Positions 1 through 12,469 are shown, numbered from the stretch's first letter. The stretch: DNA of 64,000 bases from Hymenolepis diminuta (GCA_900708905.1 CAADRB010000026.1:2746120-2810119); one strand, 5' to 3'. Numbers and translations are program-made. The notes: generated by a model from the sequence alone, not told the origin.

Positions 1-712
1 ATGAGCCTAAAGATGGTAGTTTTGAATTTTAATTAACTAAATTAAATTCATCCTAATTTGTTTAAAGAGTAGGGAAATTGTAACTTTCTTAATCCTATGA
101 AATTCAGTAATTCTTCCATTCACAATGTGAAATACCTCATAGAATTTCAATGTTATGATATTTAAATTTACTTTTGATAGGGAATGAATGTAGAACTGTA
201 TACTTCATGTAACTTGGTGCCATTTTACATGTCTTCAAATATCGTAACTCAGTTGATTTATCCTTATTAGATAAACAGCTAGGTTAAATAGTTGTTACTC
301 CTAAACTGCCCAAAATACCAGTAGATAATTCTGTTCGCATCGATTTTGTCAACGTGGGAAAATATGTATGGTAGAGAAAAATGATGTGTATAACAAAGTT
401 TCCTCCAGAGTTGAAAGATCGCTACTTCTTAATCGTGATGGGGCGGGGAGGGGGGGGAGGGTCACGTTTCTACTTGAACTTCTTTTCTGTTTGGAATATC
501 GCTCTGGATACCAGTTTTGAGTAGTGGGAGTTTACATTCATCAACACTTTGTAACCACTCATTTTACAACTCAGTCTTAGTCTATTGCCAGCAGGAAAGA
601 GTGTACAGGATGTGATTATGCGGTTAGAGTTCTGCATTAGTATTAACCTCAGTGTTGCTATTGTTGTAAATACAATGAAATTACTTTGTGTTATTTTTAC
701 AATCTACGAGTT
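1..712. other. No gene seen; G-rich tract only
   Basis: AT-rich sequence with no ORF that resembles a protein and no exon that can be joined to the gene beginning near 2.0 kb. The only distinctive element is a G-rich run at 440-461. The stretch could be an intron of the zinc-ribbon gene downstream, whose first exon was not found. Confidence 0.5.
440..461 (+). other. Potential G-quadruplex tract
   Basis: Four or more runs of at least three G separated by single bases, matching the G3+N1-7 pattern in otherwise AT-rich DNA. Whether it folds is not shown by sequence. No gene is attached to it. Confidence 0.5.
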
Positions 713-935
713 GATATCCCAGCCAGGGAGGAAGGAAGGCACAAGTTCTTGTTGTTGTGATAAAAACCAATTATAGTTCAGTCCAAACTATATACGGTAT
801 ATCGTTGTTCATAATGCTTCATACGTAAAATTTAAAGGATAAGTGTTATTTTTAATAACAATGGGAAGAAACTAAAATACTAATTTTATCAAGAGAAAAT
901 ACTTAATATTTTTTCATAATTGTAGTTTCACATGG
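713..935 (+). repeat. Left copy of diverged direct repeat flanking integrase remnant
   Basis: This segment resembles 1602-1822 in the same orientation. Shared blocks include a purine-rich start (cagggaggaaggaagg against cccagaaagaaggag), a block around 'atatacggtatatcgt' and the block 'ttttaataacaatgggaaga'. Identity by eye is roughly two thirds. For an element on the minus strand this would be the 3' terminal repeat, directly after the integrase C-terminus, as expected for Ty3/Gypsy. Confidence 0.5.
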
Positions 936-1334
936 ACACCTCCTCCTCTTAAGTCGTACTTTCCTTGTAGAAGTTCTTCTTCGGCTTCGCTTTAAATCCT
1001 GTTTTTTCCCTACTTCTTCTTGGCGATTTATTCCTTTTACAGGGACGTATTCGGGTGTTCGCCGGAGCTGCGGTCTGCTTCTCCTCTCCATAAGTATTTC
1101 CATTGGAGATTTCCCATCAGATCTTGGATGAGCAGTCGTCCAGAACCCTAGAGTATAGTTTTCAGCTTTCTCAGCATGGCTCCTCCCCTTTTTCATAGGA
1201 CCTGTCTTTTTCTTCCTCCTAGTTTGGGGTGTTCGCTTCGGATGCTTAGATTTCGGGGTACTTCTTTCTTTTCTTCCCCTTCTTTCTGTTCCTGTTTGTA
1301 ATTCGTTCGTGGGGATTCTTCTGCGGGTTTTCAT
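903..1334 (-). mobile_element. Decayed Ty3/Gypsy-type retrotransposon fragment, integrase C-terminal region
   Basis: The minus-strand reading frame (143 codons) contains 'TTAHPRSDGKSPMEILMERR', which matches the Ty3/Gypsy integrase block usually read as 'Y.NTPHS.TGKSP.ELLFGR' just before the C-terminal tail. The rest is very rich in Arg and Lys and unlike a working integrase, and the catalytic DDE core is absent. I read it as a short remnant. Its position directly beside a repeat on both sides suggests an internally deleted element. Family assignment rests on one motif. Confidence 0.55.
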
Positions 1335-1601
1335 TCCGCTTCTAATACTTCTTCGAGCTGGCTATTGATTCTGTCATCTAACTGACCATTGGTTTAATTA
1401 TTTGGGTGATGCCCTTCCTTCTGAGTTCTGGTTTAGTTCGACACATTGTTTTCTTATGTCTTCGCTTGCCACGCAAGTTGCAAATATGAGATTTGTGTGG
1501 ACGAAATCGGGTAAACTGCAAACTACTACAAGGCTAGCATTTATTTAGAGTTTTACAGGGAGTTAAAACATTCTGGGACGCAGTTTCTACAGTCTGCAAG
1601 G

Positions 1602-1822
1602 CGATATAGCACCCAGAAAGAAGGAGAACACGAGTCCTCATTGTTATAGTGAAACCTATTATAATTCAATTAAAACAATATATGGTACATCGTGATTCTT
1701 GAATACTCATGTAAATAATTTAGGGGAAAAGAGTTATTTTTAACAATGGGAAGAAAATAAACAATTAATTTCATCTAGGGAAGATGTTTAATAATTATTC
1801 GTAATTATTTTTTCACGTGACC
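1602..1822 (+). repeat. Right copy of diverged direct repeat flanking integrase remnant
   Basis: Partner of 713-935, same orientation, about 890 bp apart. It would be the 5' terminal repeat of the minus-strand element. No clear TG...CA ends or target duplication were found, so 'decayed LTR' is inference. Confidence 0.45.
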
Positions 1823-2013
1823 ATTATACATACATTTCAATAGTTTATGTTGCTATGATAGATTTTCGAAAATATCCCAAATGGATCAGGCATACATTTT
1901 CTTATCTCTCAGCTCAATATGCTTAAGGTAGTTGAAAAATATTAAGATTTATCAATAATCGTTTCATATTGAAAGTACACTCAGTGTATCGTTGAAATGG
2001 CGTTTCCTTTTAG

Positions 2014-3208
2014 GCTCACTACCTAATACAACACGCAGTCGGGAATCCGCTGTTACGTCGATCAAAAAACCGAAAGTGGTGCGTCAGCTCAGTGATTTAA
2101 AAAAAGTGTTATATATTTCCGATTTTGAATATCAAGTGATCCAAACATAAGTTATAAGTAGAAATGTTAAATAGTTTTTTTGGATTGTTTTAGCCCAATA
2201 CTAGATCATCTTCGGTACAAAAGCTTAGTCCAATTCACTCAGCAAGTGCTCATCGGGATACAAAATCTCGAAGCAGGTATAGTGATTTCAATCCGGAACG
2301 TTTGTTAAATAAATCTTGTCTGAATGGTCTTGCTCCTGAAATGGAAGACATATGCAACAGTACCTTCGACCTCGGCGACACATTAAATCCCGAAATTTCG
2401 ACGAAATCAACGCATGACAGTGGGGATAATGAAGAATTTTCAGTTAGTCATCCAAAGCCTAGTTCTGAAAGCAATTTCCAGCGCTCTAAAATTTATCGAA
2501 CGGTATCACCTCGGAAAGTCTCCCTGAATTACACTAAAAACAATTCAACTCTACATAACATATCCCCAGATACTATAGAGCATGAAGAAATATTTCAAAA
2601 TGAACAACAATTCCACAAATATTTAGAAGATCAAGCTTATGTTTTGGACCAAACAGAGTTTCCTTTACCGACAAGAACTATTAGTAAACCATCATTTTTG
2701 TCAAAATGCATACAGACTCTGAAACAGACATCTCTGATGTCAAGTTATGATGCAGGAAATTCGAGAATGGAAAATAATCTTGGGAACTATATTGCTCTCC
2801 AGAATGAAATTGATTACGATCGAGTTGATCATAATGGCAATAGGGAGGAAATTTCGGACATTTTTTCAAAATTCGGAAAAGTGAATCGACGGCGAATGGC
2901 TGCACAGCAAAGTGGGATTCTAGTGAGAGCGGTGTAAGATAATGTGTTTGGTTTGCTTCACGAAAGATGTGTTGAGTTCCCTTTGGGTTGTTTTTTTTCT
3001 GAATGAAGTTGATGTGACCATATCAAATTTCACTATTTTTAAATTTTATAGAAATGTTTCCGCAAGGAGGGAGCCATTAGCTGTTCAACAAACATCACAA
3101 ACCCGAGTTTCAAGTAAAATATTGCACTGCCATGAGTGTGGAGCAAAATATCCTACTACAAGTGCTCGATTTTGTCCTGAATGCGGAGTCAAGAAAATGG
3201 CAATTTAA
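2014..3208 (+). CDS. Zinc-ribbon protein, 3' part (5' exons not found)
   Basis: Three exons can be joined: 2014-2105 (less certain; weak donor GTGTTA), 2194-2933 and 3052-3208, giving about 328 residues and a TAA stop. Acceptors 'ttttag', 'gttttag' and 'ttttatag' are clear; the second donor is GTAAGA. No start codon is evident, so the gene is 5'-partial or its first exon lies upstream beyond recognition. Most of the product is low-complexity, rich in Ser, Asn and acidic residues and probably disordered. The C-terminus carries a compact zinc ribbon, CxxC-x11-CxxC (CHECGAKYPTTSARFCPEC), followed by a short basic end. I recognise the fold type but not the family, so no function is assigned. A possible poly(A) signal AATAAA lies at 3327-3332. 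The UBAP1 homologue follows 1.1 kb downstream on the same strand. Confidence 0.62.
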
Positions 3209-4319
3209 GGCCTATTCCTTCTACGTATTGTATCTCACTTTTCTCCTTACAGTTTCCTCTCTTCTAATTTTATTCAATATATATAACTGTTGGTAGTAAC
3301 CCCATATTCTTTTCAACGTGAATGGTAATAAATAGTTAGAATAAAACAGTCGTGATTGGCGGCATATTTCGGATGCATTTATTGTTAGAAATATTATTAT
3401 TAACTTAGATAGCGAACCTTACCATCACCTTTTGACTTTGAATCCTCGAATAATTATAAATTTCTATTAATTTTAAGGCACCAGCTCATGTTTTCTAGGG
3501 AATGAATTTCTTAACATAAAAGACCTATGGTAAATTACGTCATAAATGCAACATAAAATACATCTCCATTAAGATATATCGTAGTGTATGTTGAATGGAT
3601 TGGATTCAGTTAAAAATGGAAAATATTTTCTTGAAAATGTAGTTTTACACAGATATTCTGTTTGATAATAGCAAACCTGACAAATCAAAATTAAATAGAT
3701 TGTATAACAAATATCATAAATCATTCTTTATTATAATAAAAGTAGGTCTATCGGGGAGGTGGCAGGCATGCCACCCCAATTTATTAATTAGTAAATCAGT
3801 TTTATATATAAAAAATTTCTTCCTTGGACGTCAGTCATGTCTCGTTGTCGGAGTCTCGGCGTGGCGACAGACACCTGTTTAGGTATCTAAAAACAACGGG
3901 ACCGCCTGTGAACATTGTAAAGAAGATCTTATTGCCAGTCAATCATTTCTAATAGCTAGGTGATGATAGATATCTGCTGGCTATAGCACTTATAAAGCAA
4001 TAGTTAATAGATTTTCAGTAGTTTCAACTGTCAACATATATTCTAAACATTTTTTATTGTATCAGAACAAAGCATTGGATATGGGAAATATCGTTTACTG
4101 GTGACATGAACATGAATTATATAATGATTTCTTGTGATTTAATAAAAGAGAGCAACAAGTTGATTAAAATAATATTTTTCATGTGACACTGATAGAATTA
4201 ATTGGATTAAATACATAATTTTGCCTAACATTAACGTACGACCATTCACTTTCCTTTATACTAACAAGAACGGAAGCGCATAATTCATAAATTTTGGTTG
4301 TGACCATTTCATTACGTAC
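3209..4319. other. Intergenic, 3' UTR then UBAP1 5' flank
   Basis: Contains the probable poly(A) signal of the upstream gene (AATAAA at 3327-3332) and a short G/C-rich dyad near 3750-3780 (gaggtggcaggcatgccacc). No coding signal is seen. Confidence 0.5.
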
Positions 4320-7300
4320 ATGCCTTACAGTGCGCCTAGAGATATCCCTTGGAGCCATTCGATGTTAATGGGTATCCAATTTATTTTCAAAGATAAAACA
4401 ATTGTTGTTCCGGATCTTCCACCGAAGTTTACTTCTATTCAGAATTCTGCAAGCAAATATGAGGTAAATTATATCTGCCATCATGATTCTGGCTAAAAGC
4501 TACAATTCTATTTCTACAAAAGTTGTTTTGTATGATTTGATAATATTAAAACTAACAGGTTGTTTCTTATATTGCTCTTTCAGTTCGACTTTGATTACGA
4601 ACGAAAGATTCTGAATGATTACGAGGCGGCAGAAGAACAGGAGAGGCAAAAATTAGAGGAAAATATGGAGGCAGAAACAGCTGCAAAAGCAGAGCAGGAA
4701 GGAGTTGGAGAATCTCCAGCTCCTGCTGCTTCCCAATTAATCACTATCGAACCAGAAAAGTCAGTGACGCCTTCTACAGAATCAACTCAAAAACCATTAA
4801 TCAAGGTTGATCGTTCCATCTTGGAGGATTTCGAATTTCAAGCGCTGCGTGACGATCCTTTTGTGGCTGCAGAACTGGGAACTATAAATGATCTGGAAGA
4901 GCTACGCGATGTTCTCGCCTCTATGCAAACCACCAAACCGACAGAGTCCAGGAAGACCAATATGTACAAAAATCTTAAAAATATCAGTTTTCCACACTTA
5001 TCCTTGGATGAAAATGGTCCTAATATCAATGCGAATCCATCATCTGCACCATCATCACGACTGAATTTGTTCACCACTCTTCAGCAACCATCGATCTTGA
5101 CTCGTGATTCATCAGAGCATGCTTCGTACAGTAACAACATTGGCAGTGACAATGACAAGAATGATCGGCCTTCGAGTTCTGGAAATGCTAATGCTAGCCC
5201 CATCAGATTTGACCTAGAAAGTGACACGACCAAATCGGAGACTGAACGTCAATTGTGTTCCATTGACAGCGATTGCGACAGCTCCAGCTCCGTGTCACTT
5301 CTGGTAAATTACTCATTCATTTACAATATTTACAAATAGTCTCTGATTCTTTCTTCTTAAGGTATACTCTGAGTGGGAAAGTTCAGATGTTTCAAGTTGA
5401 TGTTGTTACAGCAATTACTCGTTTGTGGGAATTATTGGTAGTTTATTCTATTAACATTTTAGCTTATTTATAAAATTAGTACACAAGATATTACTTAAAT
5501 ATTAGAGCTTTCACATATGAAATCTATAAAGTTTCGAATTTATTATTGAGAGCTTTTGTTCAATTTGCTTAAACATTGGTCGACGTTTTCTCGTCACGTT
5601 CAAGAGGTTGCTTTCGCAATTTTTGTTCGCCGTTGGTTGCGTATATCAGGGCTTGTATGCAACCGTTGGAAACTTTTATTAATTTAAAAGCATCTGTAAA
5701 CGTGTCACTTATCATCATCTGATTGCTTAGCATTCGTATAACAAGGATTTCCTTTCATGAAATTGAATCAGTTGTGTGTAATGTAATGAAATATATGCAC
5801 TTCATTGTGGCATGAATCTCTTGAGAAAGAGTGAACTCATTTGGTCAGTATTTTTTCGTTAATATTGATTAAAAGTGCCAAAGACATATTTTTGCATCTT
5901 GGTTAGCTTTATATTTACTTTCTTTTTATTTCTTATCTCAAAAGGGGTTTGATTATTTCATAATTTCGATTTTTTAATATAGCTTTGAGTATTCACGGCA
6001 ACATTGCCAGGTGCCTATTTTTCAGAAGATATCGGAAAAAAATTAGCTCTAATGGTGGCTTTAATAGGAACGTTAATAATACAATTGGTTATTGAACCTT
6101 GAATCGGCTGCCTGGTTTGCCAATAATGGTGTGGTAGGGAGAATTCATTCCCGGATGGAAGTGCGGAGGGTTAGTAATTGAATAACCCTGTTTCTGAAGG
6201 ACGAATTCTGCTCGCCGAATCCACCAAGATATTCCATTCTGCTTTTTTTCAGGGTGACGCTGTTAATGACCTTTTAAACAGTCCTATTCCTCTTATTATC
6301 ATCTTTTCTTAACTTGGTTCTTTTTTCGCTTTGTAGAAGGTGAATTCCTATCGTTCCACCCCCTCTTTTCAGAATGTCACCCACATACCGATCCCCATGG
6401 GGAATGAAATGCAAGAGCAGAATCATAGTCCGCAGGTGTCAGACTCTCACCCAATAGAATCTCCCCTTGAAGAGCAATGCAAACCTGATGATCCTCCAGT
6501 CGTTCAACGACTTGTGAAGATGGGATTCAAGAGAAAGAAGGCTCTGGCTCTCTATAAAGTCGTTTCAAAACAAGAAAGTACGTTGTTTTTGTCGCTTTTT
6601 TTGCATGCTTGAAGCCCTCCAAAGTGAATACTGGGGCATGAAAATTGCAATTATTATTGCCATATATTATTAAGGCATAATTTGAGTTGAATGCCCTAGC
6701 GTTTTTCCTGGATTGATGTGCTGTGATGGATGTTTACAAAAAAATAGGACTTGTTGTTGTCGGCAAGCCTAGAAGTTGGTACTTAAGATTTTATTTTGTT
6801 AGGCGCACGTTAAAATTATCATGCGAGAGCTTATGTTTGCAGGTGCATTTTAAGAACGTAGTCACATACTATCAAACATGCGATTTGGATAGGGAGATGC
6901 TGTATATTTTTTCAATGACTGATGCTTAGAGAGTTCACTATAGAAAAGCGTCCTCGCTTTAATTCTGGCTTTTTGTGTAGGTGGCCAATATGGTTTCTTT
7001 CTAAGCCTGAAATAATTATAAATTCATTTTTGTAGTTTGAAGATTATCATTTTTAATTGATGTTTAAAAGGTTAGATCACATTAACCACATCGAATAACT
7101 CTGAAAGAAAGCTTCCCAAGTTCATTAAGGAGAGCTTTATTAACATTTGACCTAGTAGAGGGAAGGTATCCTTAAGTCGTTCCTATAAGAGACTCGAACT
7201 CTACCAGCTCTCTTATTGACTAGAATTAACCGGTATGGTTGACCATTTACTTCACTAGATATTCACCGATGATAATCGTTCTTGTAATCTCCGACTTAGT

Positions 7301-10300
7301 AGACGAGTACATTCACCACTATACCACAAGCGTGTATTCCAACACTATATGTGTAGAACTGAGTTATATTGGAGCCTCTTAGACGGATTTTCAACTGACG
7401 TTTACTCTTTCATGTGTTTTTCTATTTTAAATCCACACCAGCACACTGTTATATATACGTTCATTTGTATACATTAGGGTATAACTCTTATTTCTTCCCA
7501 CTTGCTCAAGAGAAGCAGTCTGGACTGAAATAGTTTTTATCACCACAGAATAGTGTTTAATGTCATTAAGGAAGATGCTTTGTATTTAATTTCTGGCGAA
7601 GGAATCTCTTTAATACCAGTCATTTCACCAACTTTCGGAAATCGAACTTATTATCGTCTAATAAGCTGGTTACTCGTGAAATTACCGTATTTACATTGCG
7701 GCTCTAACGTGATTTACTTTTTATAACCAAATAAAGTGGCAAATTCTTTGAAACTATTTTTCTAAAATGTTTTATAATAAAGGTTATAAACTCTTGTGAC
7801 TTAATTTTTGCAGGCTTAAACATGATATTTGTAATTTTCATTGCGGATGTTAAGGAATGAACTTCTGTTGACTCTGGAACTAGTGAATATAATTTTCCCA
7901 CCCCAAATGAAAGAATTTGAAGCCAAATCATATTATGAACTGAGCACTTTAGAGGTGGGTTTTAAAGGAAAAATCTTCACAAGCCCTTTAAAGTAAGTAT
8001 TGATGGCGGTAGACTTGAATAGAACGGCGACGTTATGTAGTTATTATATTGAGAAACTAGAATCCGTATTGTCGATCTCGTGATCTCTGACAGGCGTGGC
8101 AGGCTTTTGCGTTAACCATTTCATCGTCATATAAATGCTGTTCTCTTTAGTTAAATTTTTAACATCAAACTTTAAATCTTTTAATCAAACTTCTCTAATC
8201 CACATTTCATCCAATCTACATGATGCAAAAGGTCATTGCTTAAATTAGCCTACTGTTTTATCTGTGTGGGCTTAAACATTGAAAATATTTTAAAAAGATC
8301 CTTCCTAGTATCAGCGATCTGCTCTTGAGAAGTAGAAACTGAGTTTAATTTTATAGCATCAAGAGTTTAGCTTCATTTGAATCTTACTTCATCCGCTTTT
8401 TACTTAATATACCTAGTTTTTCGGTATTTAAATTACAGAAATTGATCTCTGGGTTCCTGGGTACCATTTCGATGCAATTCTCCCTTTTAAAGCCAAGTGC
8501 AGCTAGTCGGTATCAGCTATGATATTTTGTATCAAACGTCGTCTCATTTTTCAATTCAAATACTTCCAAATAACGCAGTTTACTAAGATGTGGTCTAGTC
8601 AAAGCATTCTCTCTCTGACCTTTTGCTTGTAGTTTCCAAGATGTTACAATTTTTATTTCTGCTTTCCAACGTTTTTTATATAGTTTACGTTTCCATATAC
8701 ACAGAAGGGTGTAATAATTTGCAACAAAGCTATAATTGAGAAGCAGCTACCTCATCAAATATTACTCTTTTACCTAAATAGCAGGATAATATGTGAGATA
8801 ACTATACCATTATAACGTGATTCAGAGTTCTTTTCTGTCATACCTTAGTAAAGACCTCCTAAGTTGAATCTAGTTCTTGTTTTTTTTCTTTTGTAGATAC
8901 TGTATCAGATGACAACATGATAAGTCAATTGTGCTGTTGGAATGAATTAGAGGATAAGGGCCTTGAACCAACAGTATGTTTGGCTGCCGTCATCTCTGCA
9001 CCCAATGATCTAGAAAAGGTAACCTCTTTCTTGATCCTCACTTACCCACTCATGATTAAGTCTTATTAGCAAGCTCGATTCTCGTGATACCTTTGATGCA
9101 ATGTTAGCCTAGCTTTCCTAATTTTTTAAATTCTAAGTACACTTCAATTATATGTAGTTCGAGAAACTTTTCATTACCGAGAACGATTGACGTTAGTGTC
9201 GCTATTCTGTTTTCATTTTTGTCAGTATTGTTTTGTTTATGTGTTTTATATATTGTGTCATGAGAATGTTTAAGTCTTACACCATGGCATGGTGCCATCG
9301 TCCACGTGAAGATGGAACGGTGAGAGGGTGCATATTCATTCATTTGACAACTGTAGTTGCTCAGACAGTATGTCACCTTCAAAATCTGTAGTTTCGGGCT
9401 GTGAAGTATGTAGTATAAGGAAAAATCATTATTTATACTATTGTTACCTATAGCAATTCATGAGATAGTTTATGAACACGCTAAATTGTAAAATTGTTCA
9501 GTAAGGCATAGAACTAAGGCATATTCGTTATTTTTTAGTTAACTTTCAACTATAAAGAATCAAATATTTGAAATATTTTACAGTTAAAAAGTTGGACCTG
9601 TTGCAATGTGAACTAAGGTAACTGCCAGACTACCTATGTTACTAAATCAGTTACTATCCTAGTTCCTGCTATTTGTCTCGAACTAAATTTGAGAGGAAGC
9701 GGAGATTGAGTGATTGATAATCTGGGATAAGAAGACCAGTCACCTAGCTGTTTGTTTACAAACAACGAGGCAATGTACAACTTGGGTATTGATACCTACG
9801 GATTAATTCAGAAGAAAATAACTTTAATTCAGTCCATGATGACCAGTCTTACCTGAATCGTTATCTACACTCGTCGTGAACACATTAATGTAGATGAATT
9901 GATCGCAGATTTAGAGAACGCATACGCTATATTCTACCGTGTTCTATCCATCCGTTTGCTAGTTTCGCCAATAGTATTGGTTTAAAGTTTTTTGGAACAG
10001 TACTGCTTTGATAAATTTGCATATTTTCCTTATGGGTAAATATATTATATGCATCAGGTGTGTTATTCTACGACTCTATTTTTCTATTTTTATTCTTTGG
10101 ATTGTTTGATAACACGTCTCATAAACTTAAGGCATTCAAGTTCGGAACGATGGTGTCAGAGTTGTGTGAAATGGGTTTTCCCATGAATTCCGTCTTGAAA
10201 GCGGTACGCGCCTCAAATATGAACAAAGAGGATGCTGTAACGTTTCTTCTTGATCCAAGCGGCAGCCCAAGCAGCGCCACACCACCCCAACAACGTTCTT

Positions 10301-10401
10301 CTCAAAACCACCATTCGCATCTTTTGGAGGCCCTAGCGACTCGAAAGGGCAAAAAGAAGGAGAAGAAATCCTACATGTCTTACCTACATGCAAAGCATTA
10401 A
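4320..10401 (+). CDS. UBAP1: UBAP1-like ESCRT-I subunit
   Basis: Five exons join in phase: 4320-4463, 4584-5303, 6337-6577, 8897-9018 and 10132-10401 (498 codons plus stop; human UBAP1 is about 500 aa). All introns are GT-AG. The N-terminus (about aa 15-40) contains 'FIFKDKTIVVPDLPPKF', which fits the UMA domain that contacts ESCRT-I. An acidic-basic helix follows (aa 49-70, DFDYERKILNDYEAAEEQER). Next is a stretch like human UBAP1 (about aa 127-160, 'LEDFEFQALRDDPF...LGTINDLEELRDVL') and a 'SFPHLSLDENG' box. The C-terminal third, from 'VVQRLVKMGFKRKKAL' to 'VSELCEMGFPMNSVLKAVRA', is the overlapping UBA (SOUBA) solenoid that binds ubiquitin. In known systems UBAP1 is the ESCRT-I subunit for sorting ubiquitinated cargo at endosomes. 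The family call is strong. The last exon ends in a Lys-rich tail not typical of the human protein, so the extreme C-terminus is least certain. Confidence 0.85.
7111..7333 (-). repeat. tRNA-derived SINE, copy 1 (in UBAP1 intron 3)
   Basis: Read on the minus strand, 7333-7266 resembles a tRNA. It has an A-box (TGGTATAGTGG, 7316-7326), then an anticodon-arm-like segment ending 'GTCGGAGA', then a weak B-box (about 7270-7283). The tRNA-unrelated body continues to about 7111 and shares blocks with copy 2 ('gagactcgaactctacc' against 'gagactcgaattctgacc'; 'cttcccaagttcattaagg' against 'attcccaagcccatctagg'). Confidence 0.55.
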
Positions 10402-10541
10402 TAGTCAAAAAACAGCTTGCCTGCACGTCTTTCACAGTTGTATGTGCACTACTCTCATCACTCACTTAGTTCTCACTTTTTTGACTGTTGTTTCTTTGTT
10501 CTCTAATACTATCCAGATTATTTATATTTCCCTCCGTCTCT

Positions 10542-10547
10542 ATTAAA
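10542..10547 (+). terminator. Possible poly(A) signal for the UBAP1 gene
   Basis: ATTAAA about 140 nt after the UBAP1 stop codon, a common variant of AATAAA. No stronger signal lies closer. Confidence 0.35.
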
Positions 10548-10608
10548 ATGCCTTCCTTTCCCCCTACTTTTCCCCCCTGTATGTGTGTAAATATTTGAAA
10601 AGGAAAGA

Positions 10609-10887
10609 ATGTCGAATACAATCGAAAAACTGGCTAATAAGATGTCTAACGACACACAATTGGACTTTGCAGCGATGCTTAAAAAAGACGAAACGATAGT
10701 TAATCTTCGTTTAAGTAAGAGAGATCTAAACTTTTGCAGAGGAAGTGCTCGCTTGGAGATTGATAAGATGTTATTGGATACTCCTTTCCCGATTCGATTT
10801 CTGCTTTTTGGGTCATCTTTGGAGAACGGTTTCGAGGAATTTGGGCAGAAGCAAGAAGACGACCGAAGTTGTTTGGTCTTCGGCTGA
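10609..10887 (+). CDS. Small ORF, faintly tropomodulin-like C-terminal LRR piece
   Basis: An uninterrupted frame of 92 codons. The segment 'FAAMLKKDETIVNLRLSKRD' followed by 'RLEIDKMLLDTPFPIRF' has the spacing of the last leucine-rich repeats of tropomodulin (A.ML..N.T...L... then ...EI..ML..N..L..F). Tropomodulins cap actin pointed ends. Only the end of the domain is present and no joining exon was found, so it may be an isolated exon, a retrocopy fragment or chance. It lies just after the UBAP1 3' end; a longer minus-strand ORF over the same bases looks like a shadow. Confidence 0.3.
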   Translation: MSNTIEKLANKMSNDTQLDFAAMLKKDETIVNLRLSKRDLNFCRGSARLEIDKMLLDTPFPIRFLLFGSSLENGFEEFGQKQEDDRSCLVFG

Positions 10888-11650
10888 ATGTGCTGGGTAT
10901 CGGGGAATACCTGTCCTGTCGATTTCTGCATAAAGTGCAGACAAATAGGCGGTCATCTGTTTGTGAACTGGCACTGACCTAAAGAAGCAAACAATCGGTA
11001 AAATTTTTTCTTTTTAGTATGTTATGATTCTGTGTCATTTTTTGTTTGTAACGACGGTTAATGGCGTTTTATTAATTGTGTTGGAACAGACCAACAGAAT
11101 GAGACTGCCTAGTTATTACTACCTTAGTTCTGGCAACTCTTTAAGACCCGGTGAAATGAGAACAAAATTTGATGGTAATGGAGGTGACCGGAGATGAGAG
11201 GAAAGGTTACTTCGCTCCTTATTTACAAAGAGCGAAGCTATATACAGCCTGAAGGTGTTTACAATCTGAATAGAGATGAAAATCACTATTCGCATCTGTC
11301 AGTTGCATGTTAGGACTATATAACCCCTAATTAGCTAGACTATGCTGTGATGTGTCCATTCAGTTAATAAACCGACAGGTGAAGTGAAGAGCCAATTCCC
11401 TTAAATTATAATTTATCAACTTTGAGTGATATTGGAAATATCACTATCTGCTACTAACAACCCTTCTGATTTCTCCTAATGAATAATCGCTACTAATCGA
11501 TTCAGAGCCCCAGTTTAATGACTGAAGAAGTATACGCAGTGACGTCGAGATAGTGGTAGCGTAATCAAAACACACCAATCATAATCAGAATAACACATGA
11601 TAGCAACGCAGTAAACGTTCCTGACTTTGATTATCAAACAAACTACTTAC

Positions 11651-12133
11651 CAAACTTGCTTTATCAGTTTGTGTAGAAACACAACGTGCTTGATCTCTTG
11701 CCCTAATATTCTCCTGATTGATATCTTCTATTGGTGACCAGTCTTCGGTTATATAATTGATTAAGGAATTCGACAGATTTGAACGTTTCCATTCACTAAT
11801 TGTCATATTCATAGATTCATCATCTTCAATGTCACAACGCCAATCTGTAGGTAGGGTAACTTTATCATGGCTGCTTCTGTTAAATCCCAAATTCTTAGGC
11901 CGGTATTGGATGTAGTTACGGTCATTTCGGGAACAGTAAGTTTGACTAAATATTGCTGGACGGAACATTTGAGTAGGTTGACATTGAATTTCTGATGTAG
12001 AACTGGGTATTGGTTGAATTGAGTTCTCAAAACGGGAAATACCGCCACCATGGGGATGCGTAGAAAACAGTGAAAACTGCCAACCGGACGATTTCCTTGA
12101 TTGAAATCCAGATGTACGATCAGAAAGAGATAC
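11651..12133 (-). CDS. Candidate internal exon of an unidentified minus-strand gene
   Basis: An open frame of exactly 161 codons on the minus strand, bounded by a CAG acceptor (before 12133) and a strong GTAAGT donor (after 11651), phase 0 at both ends. Composition is protein-like: Ser/Asn-rich with acidic patches such as 'DWRCDIEDDESMNM' and 'ITEDWSPIEDINQE', ending near 'CVSTQTDKASL'. The 'VSTQTD' motif occurs in several cytoskeletal and centrosomal proteins but is not diagnostic. No neighbouring exons could be joined, so the gene and its function are unknown. Confidence 0.35.
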
Positions 12134-12223
12134 CTGATTGCTTTTATATGGAATCGAAATCGGTCATTTGACTTCCCTTAAAATATATAATTAAATAAAA
12201 TACCAAGATAACGACTAACTTGT

Positions 12224-12469
12224 ATGGCGTCCGATTTACAGCTGGACTTGAGTGCATTAAGGGACGATCTGAATGGCTGGATCGACTTCGATGATGGAAT
12301 GGATTCCACCATACTTTATAAGGAGTTTCGCTATAGAATTCAGATGCAACTGAAAAAGGGACTTCTGGTTCCATTGGGGAAAATTCATTACCATCATCGA
12401 GGCATTGTGAATTATTGGGATCCTTTAGATAAAATACAGTTTGTTAATTTTGGAAACGTCTATTATTAG
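12224..12469 (+). CDS. Small unidentified ORF (81 aa)
   Basis: ATG to TAG frame of 81 codons with balanced composition: an acidic N-terminal helix-like part ('LQLDLSALRDDLNGWIDFDD') and an aromatic/basic C-terminus. I do not recognise it. A minus-strand ORF over the same bases is less protein-like. It could be one exon of a longer gene or chance. Confidence 0.25.
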   Translation: MASDLQLDLSALRDDLNGWIDFDDGMDSTILYKEFRYRIQMQLKKGLLVPLGKIHYHHRGIVNYWDPLDKIQFVNFGNVYY

